From Micromonospora cabrerizensis (lineage in GTDB: Bacteria > Actinomycetota > Actinomycetes > Mycobacteriales > Micromonosporaceae): 64,000 nt of DNA. The translations under genes were made by a program, and so were the position numbers. The notes beneath the pieces are model-generated. The model saw only the letters and a list, made by a program, of their open reading frames with translations. It did not search any database and was not told the origin of the DNA. The stretch spans positions 27,491-91,490 of the forward strand of contig NZ_JAKKFI010000090.1 of the NCBI RefSeq assembly GCF_022230955.1, written 5' to 3'. Below, in pieces: positions 49,164-57,688 of the stretch; position 1 is the first letter of the stretch, and every line of letters starts with the position of its first letter.

Positions 49164-50411
49164 TCAGCCATCCACCGTGGCCGCCAGCTCACCGTCGGCC
49201 AGCCGTACCCGCAGCGGGTCGCCCTTCCCCACGTCCGCCGCCGCGCGGACGACGTGGCCGTCCGCGCGTTGCACGATCGCGTACCCCCGGTCGAGGGTGG
49301 CGGCGGGGGACAGCGCCCGCAGCCGGGCGAGGGTGTGGCGCAGGTCCTCGTCGGCGGCGGTGAGCCGGTGGTCCAGGCAGCGGCCGGCGCGTTGGCGCAA
49401 CGCGGCCAGCTCGGTCGCCCGATGCTCCACCATCACCTGCGGGCGGGCCAGCACGGGCCGGGACCGCAGCCCGTCGAGCCGGTGCGTCTCCCGGTCGACG
49501 AGGTTGCGGACCGCTCGTTCGAGGCGGTGCCGGGCCTGGCCGATGAGGCGTACCTCCTCGGTGAGGTCGGGGACGACCCGCTTGGCCGCGTCGGTCGGGG
49601 TGGACGCCCGCAGGTCGGCCACGTAGTCGATCAGTGGGGCGTCCGTCTCGTGGCCGATCGCGCTGACCACCGGCGTACGACAGCCGAAGACCGCGCGGCA
49701 GAGCGCCTCGTCGGAGAAGGGCAGCAGGTCCTCGATGCCGCCACCGCCCCGCGCGATGATGATCACGTCGATGCTCGGGTCGGCGTCCAGCACCTTGAGC
49801 GCGTCCATGATCTGCGGCACCGCGGAGGGACCCTGCACGGCCACGTTGACCGTGCGGAACTCCACCGCGGGCCAGCGCCGCCGGGCATTGGTCAGCACGT
49901 CCCGCTCGGCGGCCGACGCGCGACCGGTGATGAGCCCGATCCGGCCGGGCAGGAACGGCAACCGGCGCTTGCGGGCGCGGTCGAAGAGCCCCTCGGCGGC
50001 CAGCAGCTTCTTGAGTTTCTCCAGCCGGGCCAGCAGCTCACCCAGCCCCACCTGGCGGATCTCGTCGGCCCGCAGGCTCAGCGTGCCCCGGGCGGCGTAG
50101 AACTCCGGCTTGGCGTGCAGCACCACGCGGGCACCCTCGCGCAGCTCCGGTGCGCCGGTGTCCAGGACGTCCCGGTTGGTGGTGACGGTCAGGCTCAGGT
50201 CGGCCGACGGGTCACGCAGGGTGAGGAAGACGGTGCTGGCTCCGGGGCGGCGGCTGATCTGTGCCACCTGCCCGTCGACCCACACCCAGCCCAGCTTGGC
50301 GATCCATGCCCCCACCTTCTGGCTGACCACCCGTACGGGCCAGGGCTCCTCCGCGCTGCTGGCCCCGCCGCTGCTGGCCCCGCCGCTCCCGCTCCGCGCC
50401 CCCTCAGTCAC
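49164..50411 (-). CDS. xseA: Exonuclease VII large subunit
   Basis: A 415-residue nuclease: N-terminal OB domain (WPVRVVSQKVGAWIAKLGWVWVDGQVAQISRR), core domain with RIGLITGRASAAERDVL, VIIIARGGGGIEDLLPF, and SAIGHETDAPLIDYVADLRASTPTDAA, which includes the catalytic residues. The GTG start at 50411 follows a minus-strand -10 TAGGGT (50423-50418) by 6 nt, so it is leaderless. Hairpin R6 begins 11 bp upstream of that box. It is divergent from ispH. Confidence 0.95.
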   Translation of the reverse strand: MTEGARSGSGGASSGGASSAEEPWPVRVVSQKVGAWIAKLGWVWVDGQVAQISRRPGASTVFLTLRDPSADLSLTVTTNRDVLDTGAPELREGARVVLHAKPEFYAARGTLSLRADEIRQVGLGELLARLEKLKKLLAAEGLFDRARKRRLPFLPGRIGLITGRASAAERDVLTNARRRWPAVEFRTVNVAVQGPSAVPQIMDALKVLDADPSIDVIIIARGGGGIEDLLPFSDEALCRAVFGCRTPVVSAIGHETDAPLIDYVADLRASTPTDAAKRVVPDLTEEVRLIGQARHRLERAVRNLVDRETHRLDGLRSRPVLARPQVMVEHRATELAALRQRAGRCLDHRLTAADEDLRHTLARLRALSPAATLDRGYAIVQRADGHVVRAAADVGKGDPLRVRLADGELAATVDG

Positions 50412-50433
50412 CCGCCCACCCTACGGACCCTCG

Positions 50434-50495
50434 CGGTGATCAAGAAGTTTGCGTCAGCATCGGGCGCGTTTCTGACGCAAACCTCTTGATCACCG
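50434..50495. repeat. GATC-arm hairpin R6 in a divergent promoter region
   Basis: 24-nt arms 50434-50457 and 50472-50495 match at 23 positions (CGGTGATCAAGAAGTTTGCG...), loop 14 nt. It lies between divergent xseA and ispH, so it cannot be a terminator for either. It occupies the -35 region of xseA. Confidence 0.9.
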
Positions 50496-50554
50496 GGTCA
50501 GCCCGGGGTCCTGGGCCGGGTGGTACCGGGGGAGTCGGCACGTACGATGGACGG

Positions 50555-51541
50555 GTGACTGAGGCTGAGGCGACTCCCCGGACCGGCAAGCGCGTGCTCC
50601 TGGCGAAGCCCCGCGGCTACTGCGCCGGCGTCGACCGTGCGGTGCAGACCGTCGAGGAGGCGCTGAAGCTCTACGGCGCCCCGATCTACGTGCGCAAGCA
50701 GATCGTGCACAACAGGCACGTCGTGCAGACCCTGGAATCCCAGGGCGCGATCTTCGTGGAGGAGAACGAGGAGGTGCCGGAGGGCTCCACCGTCATCTTC
50801 TCCGCGCACGGCGTGGCTCCCGAGGTCTACGAGCAGGCGAAGCAGCGCTCGCTGAAGGCGATCGACGCGACCTGCCCGCTGGTCACCAAGGTGCACCACG
50901 AGGCGAAGCGGTTCGCCGCCGAGGACTACGACATCCTGCTCATCGGGCACGAGGGGCACGAAGAGGTCATCGGCACCGCCGGCGAGGCTCCCGCACACAT
51001 CCAGCTGGTGGACGGTCCGGACGGCGCCGACAAGGTCACCGTCCGCGATCCGGAGAAGGTGGTCTGGCTGTCCCAGACCACGCTCTCGGTCGACGAGACG
51101 CTGGAGACGGTGGCCCGGCTCAAGCAGCGGCTGCCGCTGCTCCAGTCCCCGCCCAGCGACGACATCTGCTACGCCACCTCCAACCGGCAACACGTGGTCA
51201 AGGAGATCGCCGCCGACTGTGACGTGGTGATCGTCGTCGGCTCGACGAACTCCTCGAACTCCGTCCGCCTGGTCGAGGTCGCCCTGGACGCGGGCGCCCG
51301 CGCCGGTCACCTGGTCGACTTCGCCCACGAGATCGACGACGCCTGGCTGGAGGGGGCCACCACGGTCGGTCTGACCTCCGGCGCGAGCGTGCCGGACGAC
51401 CTGGTCCAGGACGTGCTGGCCCATCTCGCCGCGCGGGGCTTCGCCGACGTGGAGGAGATCACCACCGCCAACGAGCGGCTCGTGTTCTCGCTCCCGCAGG
51501 AGCTCAAGCGGGACATGAAGGCCGCGGCGGCGCGCGGCTGA
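50555..51541 (+). CDS. ispH: 4-hydroxy-3-methylbut-2-enyl diphosphate reductase
   Basis: A 328-residue IspH/LytB that makes IPP and DMAPP in the last step of the MEP pathway. The three iron-sulphur Cys are in RGYCAGVDRAV, DATCPLVTKVH and DDICYATSNRQ. HGVAPEV, VGSTNSSNS and TSGASVP are also typical. GTG 50555 follows -10 TACGAT (50543-50548) by 6 nt, which gives a leaderless start; the longer frame upstream runs into hairpin R6. Confidence 0.96.
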   Translation: MTEAEATPRTGKRVLLAKPRGYCAGVDRAVQTVEEALKLYGAPIYVRKQIVHNRHVVQTLESQGAIFVEENEEVPEGSTVIFSAHGVAPEVYEQAKQRSLKAIDATCPLVTKVHHEAKRFAAEDYDILLIGHEGHEEVIGTAGEAPAHIQLVDGPDGADKVTVRDPEKVVWLSQTTLSVDETLETVARLKQRLPLLQSPPSDDICYATSNRQHVVKEIAADCDVVIVVGSTNSSNSVRLVEVALDAGARAGHLVDFAHEIDDAWLEGATTVGLTSGASVPDDLVQDVLAHLAARGFADVEEITTANERLVFSLPQELKRDMKAAAARG

Positions 51542-51581
51542 CCACGGGAACGAACTCGGCCCGGCGTACGTCAGATCCGGC

Positions 51582-52016
51582 ATGAGGACATTTCGGCTCG
51601 CCGTTGCCGTGCTGGCCGTCTGCGTGGCGCTGAGCGCCTGCGGCAGTCAGGACACCGGAGGCGGCACACCCAGCCCGACCCCGACGGGAGCGCAGCCGGT
51701 GACCAGCCCGCCCACGCCCGATCCGACCGCTCTGCCGTCGACCGCCGACCCCACCCCTCCCTCGGGCCCGAAGACTCCGAAGCCGGGCGGCCCCAGCACG
51801 CCCCCGGGGGTCGGTGCCACCACCCTGACCGGCACCGTGCAGGGCGGCGTGGAGCCCAACTGCGTGCTGCTCGACGGCTACCTGCTCGTCGGCGGTCCGC
51901 GTGACGTGCTGACGCCCGGTGCGCGGGTCGAGGTCACCGGGCGGGCCGAGCCCGGCATGATGACCACCTGCCAGCAGGGCACCCCGTTCGTCGTGACGGC
52001 CGCCCGCCCGACCTGA
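51582..52016 (+). CDS. Small lipoprotein with Pro-rich linker
   Basis: 144 residues; lipobox LSAC with Cys 20. Residues about 27-75 are a Pro/Thr/Ser linker, followed by a compact domain (TTLTGTVQGGVEPNCVLLDGYLLVGGP ... VEVTGRAEPGMMTTCQQGTPFVV), beta-rich with two Cys, possibly an OB-like fold. Function unknown. It lies 40 bp after ispH in the same direction. Confidence 0.75.
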   Translation: MRTFRLAVAVLAVCVALSACGSQDTGGGTPSPTPTGAQPVTSPPTPDPTALPSTADPTPPSGPKTPKPGGPSTPPGVGATTLTGTVQGGVEPNCVLLDGYLLVGGPRDVLTPGARVEVTGRAEPGMMTTCQQGTPFVVTAARPT

Positions 52017-52033
52017 CACCTTTCGTACGCGAA

Positions 52034-52066
52034 GGAGCCCGCCCCCGGAATACGGGGACGGGCTCC
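52034..52066. terminator. Bidirectional terminator hairpin
   Basis: GGAGCCCG-C-CCCCG (52034-52047) pairs with CGGGG-A-CGGGCTCC (52053-52066) around a GAATA loop. It lies between the lipoprotein and the S8 protease stops. Confidence 0.7.
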
Positions 52067-52085
52067 TGTCGGTCTTACGGACGGA

Positions 52086-55000
52086 TCAGTTCACGGCCCC
52101 GATGGAGACGGTGCCGCGGCCGACGACCGCACCCTCGGTCGTGACGATCGCCAGCTCACCGGAGAGCTGACGTCCGTCGGCCGGAACGGCCACCGCCGTC
52201 ACCGTGCCGGTGATGGTGGTCGACTCGCCGTGCAGCAGCGGCACCGCGACTGACGAGGCGGTGATCGTGCCCAGCGACGCGGACGCGAAAGCGTCGTAGT
52301 AGTCGTACGCGGTGCTGGTGCCCGGCCCGTCGACCCCGTACGGCTCCACCACGACCCGGTAGGTGCCGGCCGGCGGGTTGGTCAGCGTCACCGCCTCCTC
52401 CGAGTCGCCGTCGGCAGCCCGGCCAACCTCGGTGTCGCCCCGGTAGACGAACAGGTCCAGGTCGGAGCCCGCGTTGGCGGGGTTGCCGATCCGGGCGGTG
52501 AACGTCGACGTCCCGGCCGGGATCTCGACGGTCCACTCCTGGTTGGGGCCGCCCTCGGTGATGGTCGGACGCTCGGTGCGCACGCCGGTCAGCGCGCCAC
52601 TACGGCCGCTGACCGAGACCGGGCCGAAGGCGTTGGTGACGTTCCAGCTCACCGGGGTCGGCTCGCCGGCCTCGACACTGGGCAGCTCGACCAGCGCCGG
52701 CTCGACCGTCAGGCCCTGCACCCGCGCCTGGAGCTTGAACGGGTTGTTCAGCGCCGGAGAGGTCCGCCGCGAATCCACCTCGATCTCCCAGACCCCGGGA
52801 AGCGGGTTCTGGTAGTCCCGCTCCTGCGGCTTGCAGACGTTGGCGTCGGAGAAGTTGGTGTAGCAGACGGTGCTGGTGGTTGCCTCCGCCGGCACACCCA
52901 GCGGGTTGATGGCGATGAACCGGGTCTGCGACCCGGTGGCGATCCCGGACAGGTTCACCTGGAGCGCCTTGGCGCCCTCCGGCACCGTGACGAAGTACGA
53001 CGTGAAGCCGTTGCGGTCGACGGAACCCTCGTTGGTGTACGAGAAGGCCGGCTTCTTCACGTCGTTCGAGGCCACGACCACAGTGGAGACCTCGAAGTCG
53101 ACCACGTTGGTGGCCGGGTCGTCGATCCTCATGATCGCGCCGTGCGCGCCCTCGGCGGCCGGCTTGGCGGTGACGGAGACGGTGACGGTCTTGTTGAGCG
53201 GCAGCGCAACCGTCTTCGGGGCCGTGAACGTGCCGTCGTTGCCCTGGAGCGTGACGGTGTGCTTGATGGTGCCGGCCGGGCCGCTGGTGCGGGTGATCTT
53301 GACCGGGTAGGTCTTGCTCTGCCCGACCTTGTGACCGCCCTGGGCCGAGCCGCAGCGGTTGTAGACGCCGGTGCCCCGACCCGGGTTCGGCACGAACTTC
53401 ACGCCGTCCCAGATGGTCAGCTGGGCTGCCAGCGGGCTGCAGACCGGCGCGTCGGAGACGTACGACCGGGTTTCGACGCCCTGGCGCAGCAGCTGCCAGG
53501 CGCCCGGCACGTTGACCATGCCGTAGCCCTGCGCGTACGTCGGCACGTCCGCGATCGGCTTGGCCGAGCTGAACATCGCCCGCCGCAGCGCCGCCGGGCT
53601 GACGCCCCGGTCGGTGGCCTTGGCGGCCGACAGCAGCAACGCGCCGGCCCCGGCGGTCTGCGGGGAGGCCATCGAGGTGCCGTTCAGCATCGCGTAGCCC
53701 GGGGGCAGCGGGTAGCCGGCCTCGGGGACCGGGACGCCGAGCTGCCAGGTCGGTGCGGTGGAGATGGCCGAGCCGGGGGCGGCGATGTTCGGCTTGAAGC
53801 CGCCGTCCTCACGCGGGCCGCGGGAGGAGAAGTTGAACAGCGCGTTCTTCTTCCGCACGACCGAGCCGTAGTTGGCCAGCCAGGTGTCCTTGCTGATGCT
53901 GGCGGCGGTGCTGATCACGTTGTTCGCGACGGACGGGTCGCCGACGGTGTTGAGGCCCGGGCCGGAGTTGCCGGCCGAGATGACCAACTGCACGCCGTAC
54001 GTCTCGATCAGTTCGTTGTAGAGGTTGGTCCGGGCGTTGTTGCCGTCGTTCAGGCCCGGGAGGCCGCCGATCGACATGTTGACGATGTCGACCCCGCGGT
54101 TGGCCACCAGGTCGATCATGCCGGTGGTGAGGGCCGCCGCGGTGCAGCCGCCGCCCCAGGAGCAGGCGCGGGCGGAGACCAGCTTGGCACCGGGGGCCGC
54201 GCCGTCGAAGACGTCGTTGCCCAGCATGTCGTTGGCGGCGGTGATGCCGGCGACGTGGGTGCCGTGGGTGCTCTCGACGATGCCGATGTTGACGTAGTCG
54301 TAGGTGCCCGGGAGCCCGATCGGCGTGGTGTTCACGTTCTTGCGGAACTCGACGACGAACGGCTGCCGCTCGGCGACCGCGGTCGCCGGGTTGTCGGTGC
54401 CGAAGTAACCGACGTCGTACTTCTCCTTGTACGGCCGCATCACCGCGTCGTCGGTGAAGTTGCGGTTCTGGTTGGCGTCCACCCAGATGTTGTTGGTGGC
54501 CGGGTCGAAGAGCACACCCCAGACGTCGGTGGTGTCGCCGTCGCGGTTGACGTCACCGCGGGCGTCGCTGGCGGCGGTGACGGACTCGCTGAACTGGTTG
54601 AACCGGTACGCACCAGCCGGTGCCGTCCAGGTGCCGCCCGCGATGGTGAACGACGGGCCGGCGACCTCGGCCTGCATCCGCCGCCAGGTCGCGTCCTCCA
54701 GCGGGTCGGTCGCGGTGACCCAGTCGACGATCTTGCGCTCACCGGTGGTGGTCTGCTGCAACGCCGGGTGCGCGAGGTCCACACCGGAGTCCATGATGCC
54801 GATCGTGACGCCCCGGCCGTCCCACTCCGGGTGGGCTGCGGTGAAAGCCACCGCGCCCGTCTCGTTGGTCGGCATGTAGGGGTTGTCCGCCCGGGTGGCC
54901 TCGCCTGGCGCCCCGAGCGTGGCCTGCCGCGCCCCGGCGGTGCCGGTGGGGGTCTGCTCCGGGGTCGGGTCCGGCAGTTTGATGACCTCGTCCAGGTCGA

Positions 55001-55382
55001 CGGCCGAGACGCCGGGCAGCCGTGCCGCCGCGAGCGCCTTGTCGGTCGGGACCTTCGCCAGTACGAAGCCCACCTTGTCCTGCCGCTGGCTGACGGTGCC
55101 GCCGAGCTTGGTGAGGCGGTCGGCGACATCGCCCGTCTCGCCCTTCTCGGTGGAGACGATCAGGGTGACGGTCGGGGCCTTCTTGGCCCTGGCCTCACCG
55201 AGCAGTTTGGCGTCGTGAGCGCCCAGCGTCTCGGCGGCGGTGGCCGGGGAAGCGTCCGGTGTGGTGACGGGAGCGGCGGCCGCGGTGGCGGCACCACCCA
55301 CGACGGTCATGGCGCTCGTCGCCAGGACCGACGCGAAGAGCGCGGCGGAGGTACGCCTGCTCAGATTTCGGGGTTTGCTCAC
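52086..55382 (-). CDS. Large secreted subtilisin-like serine protease
   Basis: A 1098-residue S8 peptidase. A signal peptide (residues 1 to about 37, ending ATAAAAP) and an I9-like propeptide (THIS region: VTLIVSTEKGETGDVADRL ... GVSAVDLDEVI) precede the catalytic domain with Asp in GIMDSGVDLAHP, His in ESTHGTHVAGI and Ser in NGTSMASPQ. The last 450 residues are beta-sandwich domains, ending with a PPC-like domain (GSDLDLFVYRGDTEVG). The GTG 55382 has GGAGGAAAG 5 nt upstream. The promoter region 55383-55531 carries direct repeats of CACTGTCAC and TTNGTGAC. Confidence 0.93.
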   Translation of the reverse strand: MSKPRNLSRRTSAALFASVLATSAMTVVGGAATAAAAPVTTPDASPATAAETLGAHDAKLLGEARAKKAPTVTLIVSTEKGETGDVADRLTKLGGTVSQRQDKVGFVLAKVPTDKALAAARLPGVSAVDLDEVIKLPDPTPEQTPTGTAGARQATLGAPGEATRADNPYMPTNETGAVAFTAAHPEWDGRGVTIGIMDSGVDLAHPALQQTTTGERKIVDWVTATDPLEDATWRRMQAEVAGPSFTIAGGTWTAPAGAYRFNQFSESVTAASDARGDVNRDGDTTDVWGVLFDPATNNIWVDANQNRNFTDDAVMRPYKEKYDVGYFGTDNPATAVAERQPFVVEFRKNVNTTPIGLPGTYDYVNIGIVESTHGTHVAGITAANDMLGNDVFDGAAPGAKLVSARACSWGGGCTAAALTTGMIDLVANRGVDIVNMSIGGLPGLNDGNNARTNLYNELIETYGVQLVISAGNSGPGLNTVGDPSVANNVISTAASISKDTWLANYGSVVRKKNALFNFSSRGPREDGGFKPNIAAPGSAISTAPTWQLGVPVPEAGYPLPPGYAMLNGTSMASPQTAGAGALLLSAAKATDRGVSPAALRRAMFSSAKPIADVPTYAQGYGMVNVPGAWQLLRQGVETRSYVSDAPVCSPLAAQLTIWDGVKFVPNPGRGTGVYNRCGSAQGGHKVGQSKTYPVKITRTSGPAGTIKHTVTLQGNDGTFTAPKTVALPLNKTVTVSVTAKPAAEGAHGAIMRIDDPATNVVDFEVSTVVVASNDVKKPAFSYTNEGSVDRNGFTSYFVTVPEGAKALQVNLSGIATGSQTRFIAINPLGVPAEATTSTVCYTNFSDANVCKPQERDYQNPLPGVWEIEVDSRRTSPALNNPFKLQARVQGLTVEPALVELPSVEAGEPTPVSWNVTNAFGPVSVSGRSGALTGVRTERPTITEGGPNQEWTVEIPAGTSTFTARIGNPANAGSDLDLFVYRGDTEVGRAADGDSEEAVTLTNPPAGTYRVVVEPYGVDGPGTSTAYDYYDAFASASLGTITASSVAVPLLHGESTTITGTVTAVAVPADGRQLSGELAIVTTEGAVVGRGTVSIGAVN

Positions 55383-55531
55383 GTTCTCTTTCCTCCAGAG
55401 AACAGGGCCCTCGGGGAGCAGGGCGCGTGGGTGAGCAAAATCTTTCGGGGTGCCGGTGAGCACTGTCACTACTGGCCGGTCCCTTGTGACCACTTCGTGA
55501 CATGCACGCATACGCACTGTCACATGACTGA

Positions 55532-56695
55532 CTAGCGGGCGGAGACCTCGTCGTCGGCCGGGTCGGCCAGCTCAGGCGCCTGCGGCTGTCGGGGCGTCAA
55601 CTCGACCTGCGCGGGCGTCGCCAGCTCCTCGTCGGAGACGCCCAACTCGGCGAGCTTGCGGGCACTGACCAGCACCCGCGCCTCCAACGAGCCGACCGCA
55701 CGGTTGTACGCGGTCACGGCACCGGCCAGCGACGACCCCAGCTTGCCCACGTGGTCGCCCAGGGTGGAGAGCCGCCCGTACAACTCGCGGGCGAGGGTGT
55801 GCACCGCCAGCGCGTTACGGGCCAGCGCCTCCTGCCGCCACGAGTAGGCCACCGTGCGGAGCAGGGCGACCAGCGTGGCCGGCGTGGCCAGCACCACGTT
55901 GCGGGTGAAGGCGTGCTCCAGCAGCGTCGGGTCACGCTGGAGCGCGACGTCGAGGAACGGGTCGGCGGGAACGAACAGCACCACGAACTCGGGCGAGTTG
56001 TCGAACGCCGACCAGTACGACTTGGCGGCCAACGCGTCGACATGCCCACGCAGGTGCCGGGCGTGCGCGTCGAGGTGGGTGTCCCGGCCGCGCTCGTCGC
56101 GGGACTCCATCGCCGTCAGGTAGGCGTCGAACGGCGCCTTGGCGTCCACCACCACCGACCGGCCGCCGTGCAGCCGGACCACCAGGTCGGGGCGGACGAC
56201 CTGCCCGTCGTTGTCGGCGGTGACCTGCTCGGAGAAGTCGCAGTGCTCCAGCATCCCGGCCGCCTCGACGATCCGGCGCAACTGGTGCTCGCCCCAGCGG
56301 CCCCGCACCTGTGGCGCCCGCAGCGCCGCCACGAGCTGCTTGGTCTCGGTGCGCAACTCACCGGAGACCGCGGTCATCGAGCGGACCTGCTCGCGCAGCT
56401 CGGCGTACGCGTCGACCCGGTCGTGCTCCAGCTCGGCCACCCGCTGCTCGTAGCGGCGCAGGCTGTCGTGCAGCGGGGCGACCGCCCGGGCCACGGCCTC
56501 CTGCGACTGCGCGGTGGCCTCGTAGCTCAAAGCCCGCATGGACTGCTCCAGCCGGCCCTCGCCCTCCCGGGTCGCGGCCAGGGTGGCGTCGAGGCGGGCG
56601 ATGTCGGCCGCCGACCGGGACCGGGCCGCGAGCCAGCCCACCGCCCCGCCGGCGCCGAGGCACACGATCACCACAAGCAGCGTCGAGACGTCCAT
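55532..56695 (-). CDS. rmuC: DNA recombination protein RmuC
   Basis: A 387-residue protein: one N-terminal helix (LLVVIVCLGAGGAVGWLAA), a coiled coil (about 30-130), then the RmuC domain with RGRWGEHQLRRIVEAAGM, PDLVVRLHGGRSVVVDAKAPFDAYL and FVLFVPADPFLDVAL. It is a putative PD-(D/E)XK nuclease linked to suppression of inversions. ATG 56695 is chosen; an adjacent GTG at 56698 is possible. Confidence 0.93.
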   Translation of the reverse strand: MDVSTLLVVIVCLGAGGAVGWLAARSRSAADIARLDATLAATREGEGRLEQSMRALSYEATAQSQEAVARAVAPLHDSLRRYEQRVAELEHDRVDAYAELREQVRSMTAVSGELRTETKQLVAALRAPQVRGRWGEHQLRRIVEAAGMLEHCDFSEQVTADNDGQVVRPDLVVRLHGGRSVVVDAKAPFDAYLTAMESRDERGRDTHLDAHARHLRGHVDALAAKSYWSAFDNSPEFVVLFVPADPFLDVALQRDPTLLEHAFTRNVVLATPATLVALLRTVAYSWRQEALARNALAVHTLARELYGRLSTLGDHVGKLGSSLAGAVTAYNRAVGSLEARVLVSARKLAELGVSDEELATPAQVELTPRQPQAPELADPADDEVSAR

Positions 56696-56749
56696 CACCG
56701 GAGCTTGCCAGACGGATATGACGTGCAACCCGGGGGTACGTTCGATGGC

Positions 56750-57559
56750 ATGGAACTTGTGCTCTGCCTCGCCGTCGTGCTGGTCGGCGCACTGGGCGCC
56801 GCAGCGCTCATCCGCGCCCAGACCGGTGCCCGCAGGCGCACCGAGCTCTCCGACGCCCGCGCGGAGGCGCAACGGTGGTACGAGCGCCTCGGTGGCCAGT
56901 TGATGAACCTGCACGGCGAGGACCCGGCGGTACGCCAGGCGCTCGCTGACGCCGGTGAGCGCTACAACGCGGCCGGCTCACAGCTGGAGCAGGCGCGGAC
57001 TCCGCACCAGTTCGGGCTGGCACGGGAGACCGCGCTGGAAGGGCTCGCCTACATCCGGGCGGCGCGTACCGCGTTGGGCATCGACCCGGGCCCCGAGGTG
57101 CCGGCGCTGGCCGCCGCCCGTGGCGTGGGGCAGCTCACCAAGGAGCGCGAGGTCGACGTGCAGGGGCAGACGTTCCGGGCCGGCCCGCAGCCCGGCCGGG
57201 AAACGCCCTACTACTACCCCGGTGGGCGTTATCAGGGTCGGCCGGTGCCGGCCGGGTGGTATTCGACGCCGTGGTGGAAGACGGCGCTGGGCGCCGGCGC
57301 CGGAGTGCTCGGCGGCATCCTGATCGCCGACGCGCTGTTCTCGCCCGCCTTCGCCGACCCCGGCTACGGCTACGACGAGGGCTACCAGGAGGGCTTCGGT
57401 GACGGCGTCGACCAGGGCGCCGACGGCGGCGACCAGGACTTCGGCGGCGGCGACCAGGGCGGCGATGTCGGCGGCGGCGACTACGCAGGCGGCGACTTCG
57501 GCGGCGGCGACTTGGGTGGTGACTTCGGCGGCGGCGATTTCGGCGGCGGCGACTTCTGA
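56750..57559 (+). CDS. Membrane protein with Gly/Asp-rich repeat tail
   Basis: A 269-residue protein. An N-terminal helix (LVLCLAVVLVGALGAAALI) and a helical cytoplasmic-type region are followed by a second helix (about 177-197, ALGAGAGVLGGILIADALF). The last 55 residues are YGYDEGYQEGFGDGVDQG followed by GGGDF/GGDL repeats. The tail resembles those of the DUF1542-like or LemA-neighbour type, but I cannot name the family. ATG 56750 follows -10 TACGTT (56737-56742) by 7 nt. Confidence 0.8.
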   Translation: MELVLCLAVVLVGALGAAALIRAQTGARRRTELSDARAEAQRWYERLGGQLMNLHGEDPAVRQALADAGERYNAAGSQLEQARTPHQFGLARETALEGLAYIRAARTALGIDPGPEVPALAAARGVGQLTKEREVDVQGQTFRAGPQPGRETPYYYPGGRYQGRPVPAGWYSTPWWKTALGAGAGVLGGILIADALFSPAFADPGYGYDEGYQEGFGDGVDQGADGGDQDFGGGDQGGDVGGGDYAGGDFGGGDLGGDFGGGDFGGGDF

Positions 57560-57584
57560 CCTACCCCACCCCCAACCCCCCAAC

Positions 57585-57659
57585 CCGGTCGATCATGGAG
57601 TTGTGGTGCCTGCTTCGCCCTTGCTGGCGGCTCTTGCGGGGCACCACAAGTCCATGATC
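57585..57659. repeat. GATC-arm hairpin R7
   Basis: 23-nt arms 57585-57607 and 57637-57659 match at 22 positions (GTCGATCATGGAGTTGTGG...), loop of 29 nt. It lies between convergent genes. The stem is nearly identical to R4. Confidence 0.9.
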
Positions 57660-57688
57660 GACGCGGCTGGGTCGGGGCGTCGGGTTGA

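Noticed and set aside
53142..55535. Plus-strand ORF of about 800 codons opposite the S8 protease
   Set aside because: Its composition is that of an antisense shadow; the protease has all catalytic motifs and a good ribosome site.
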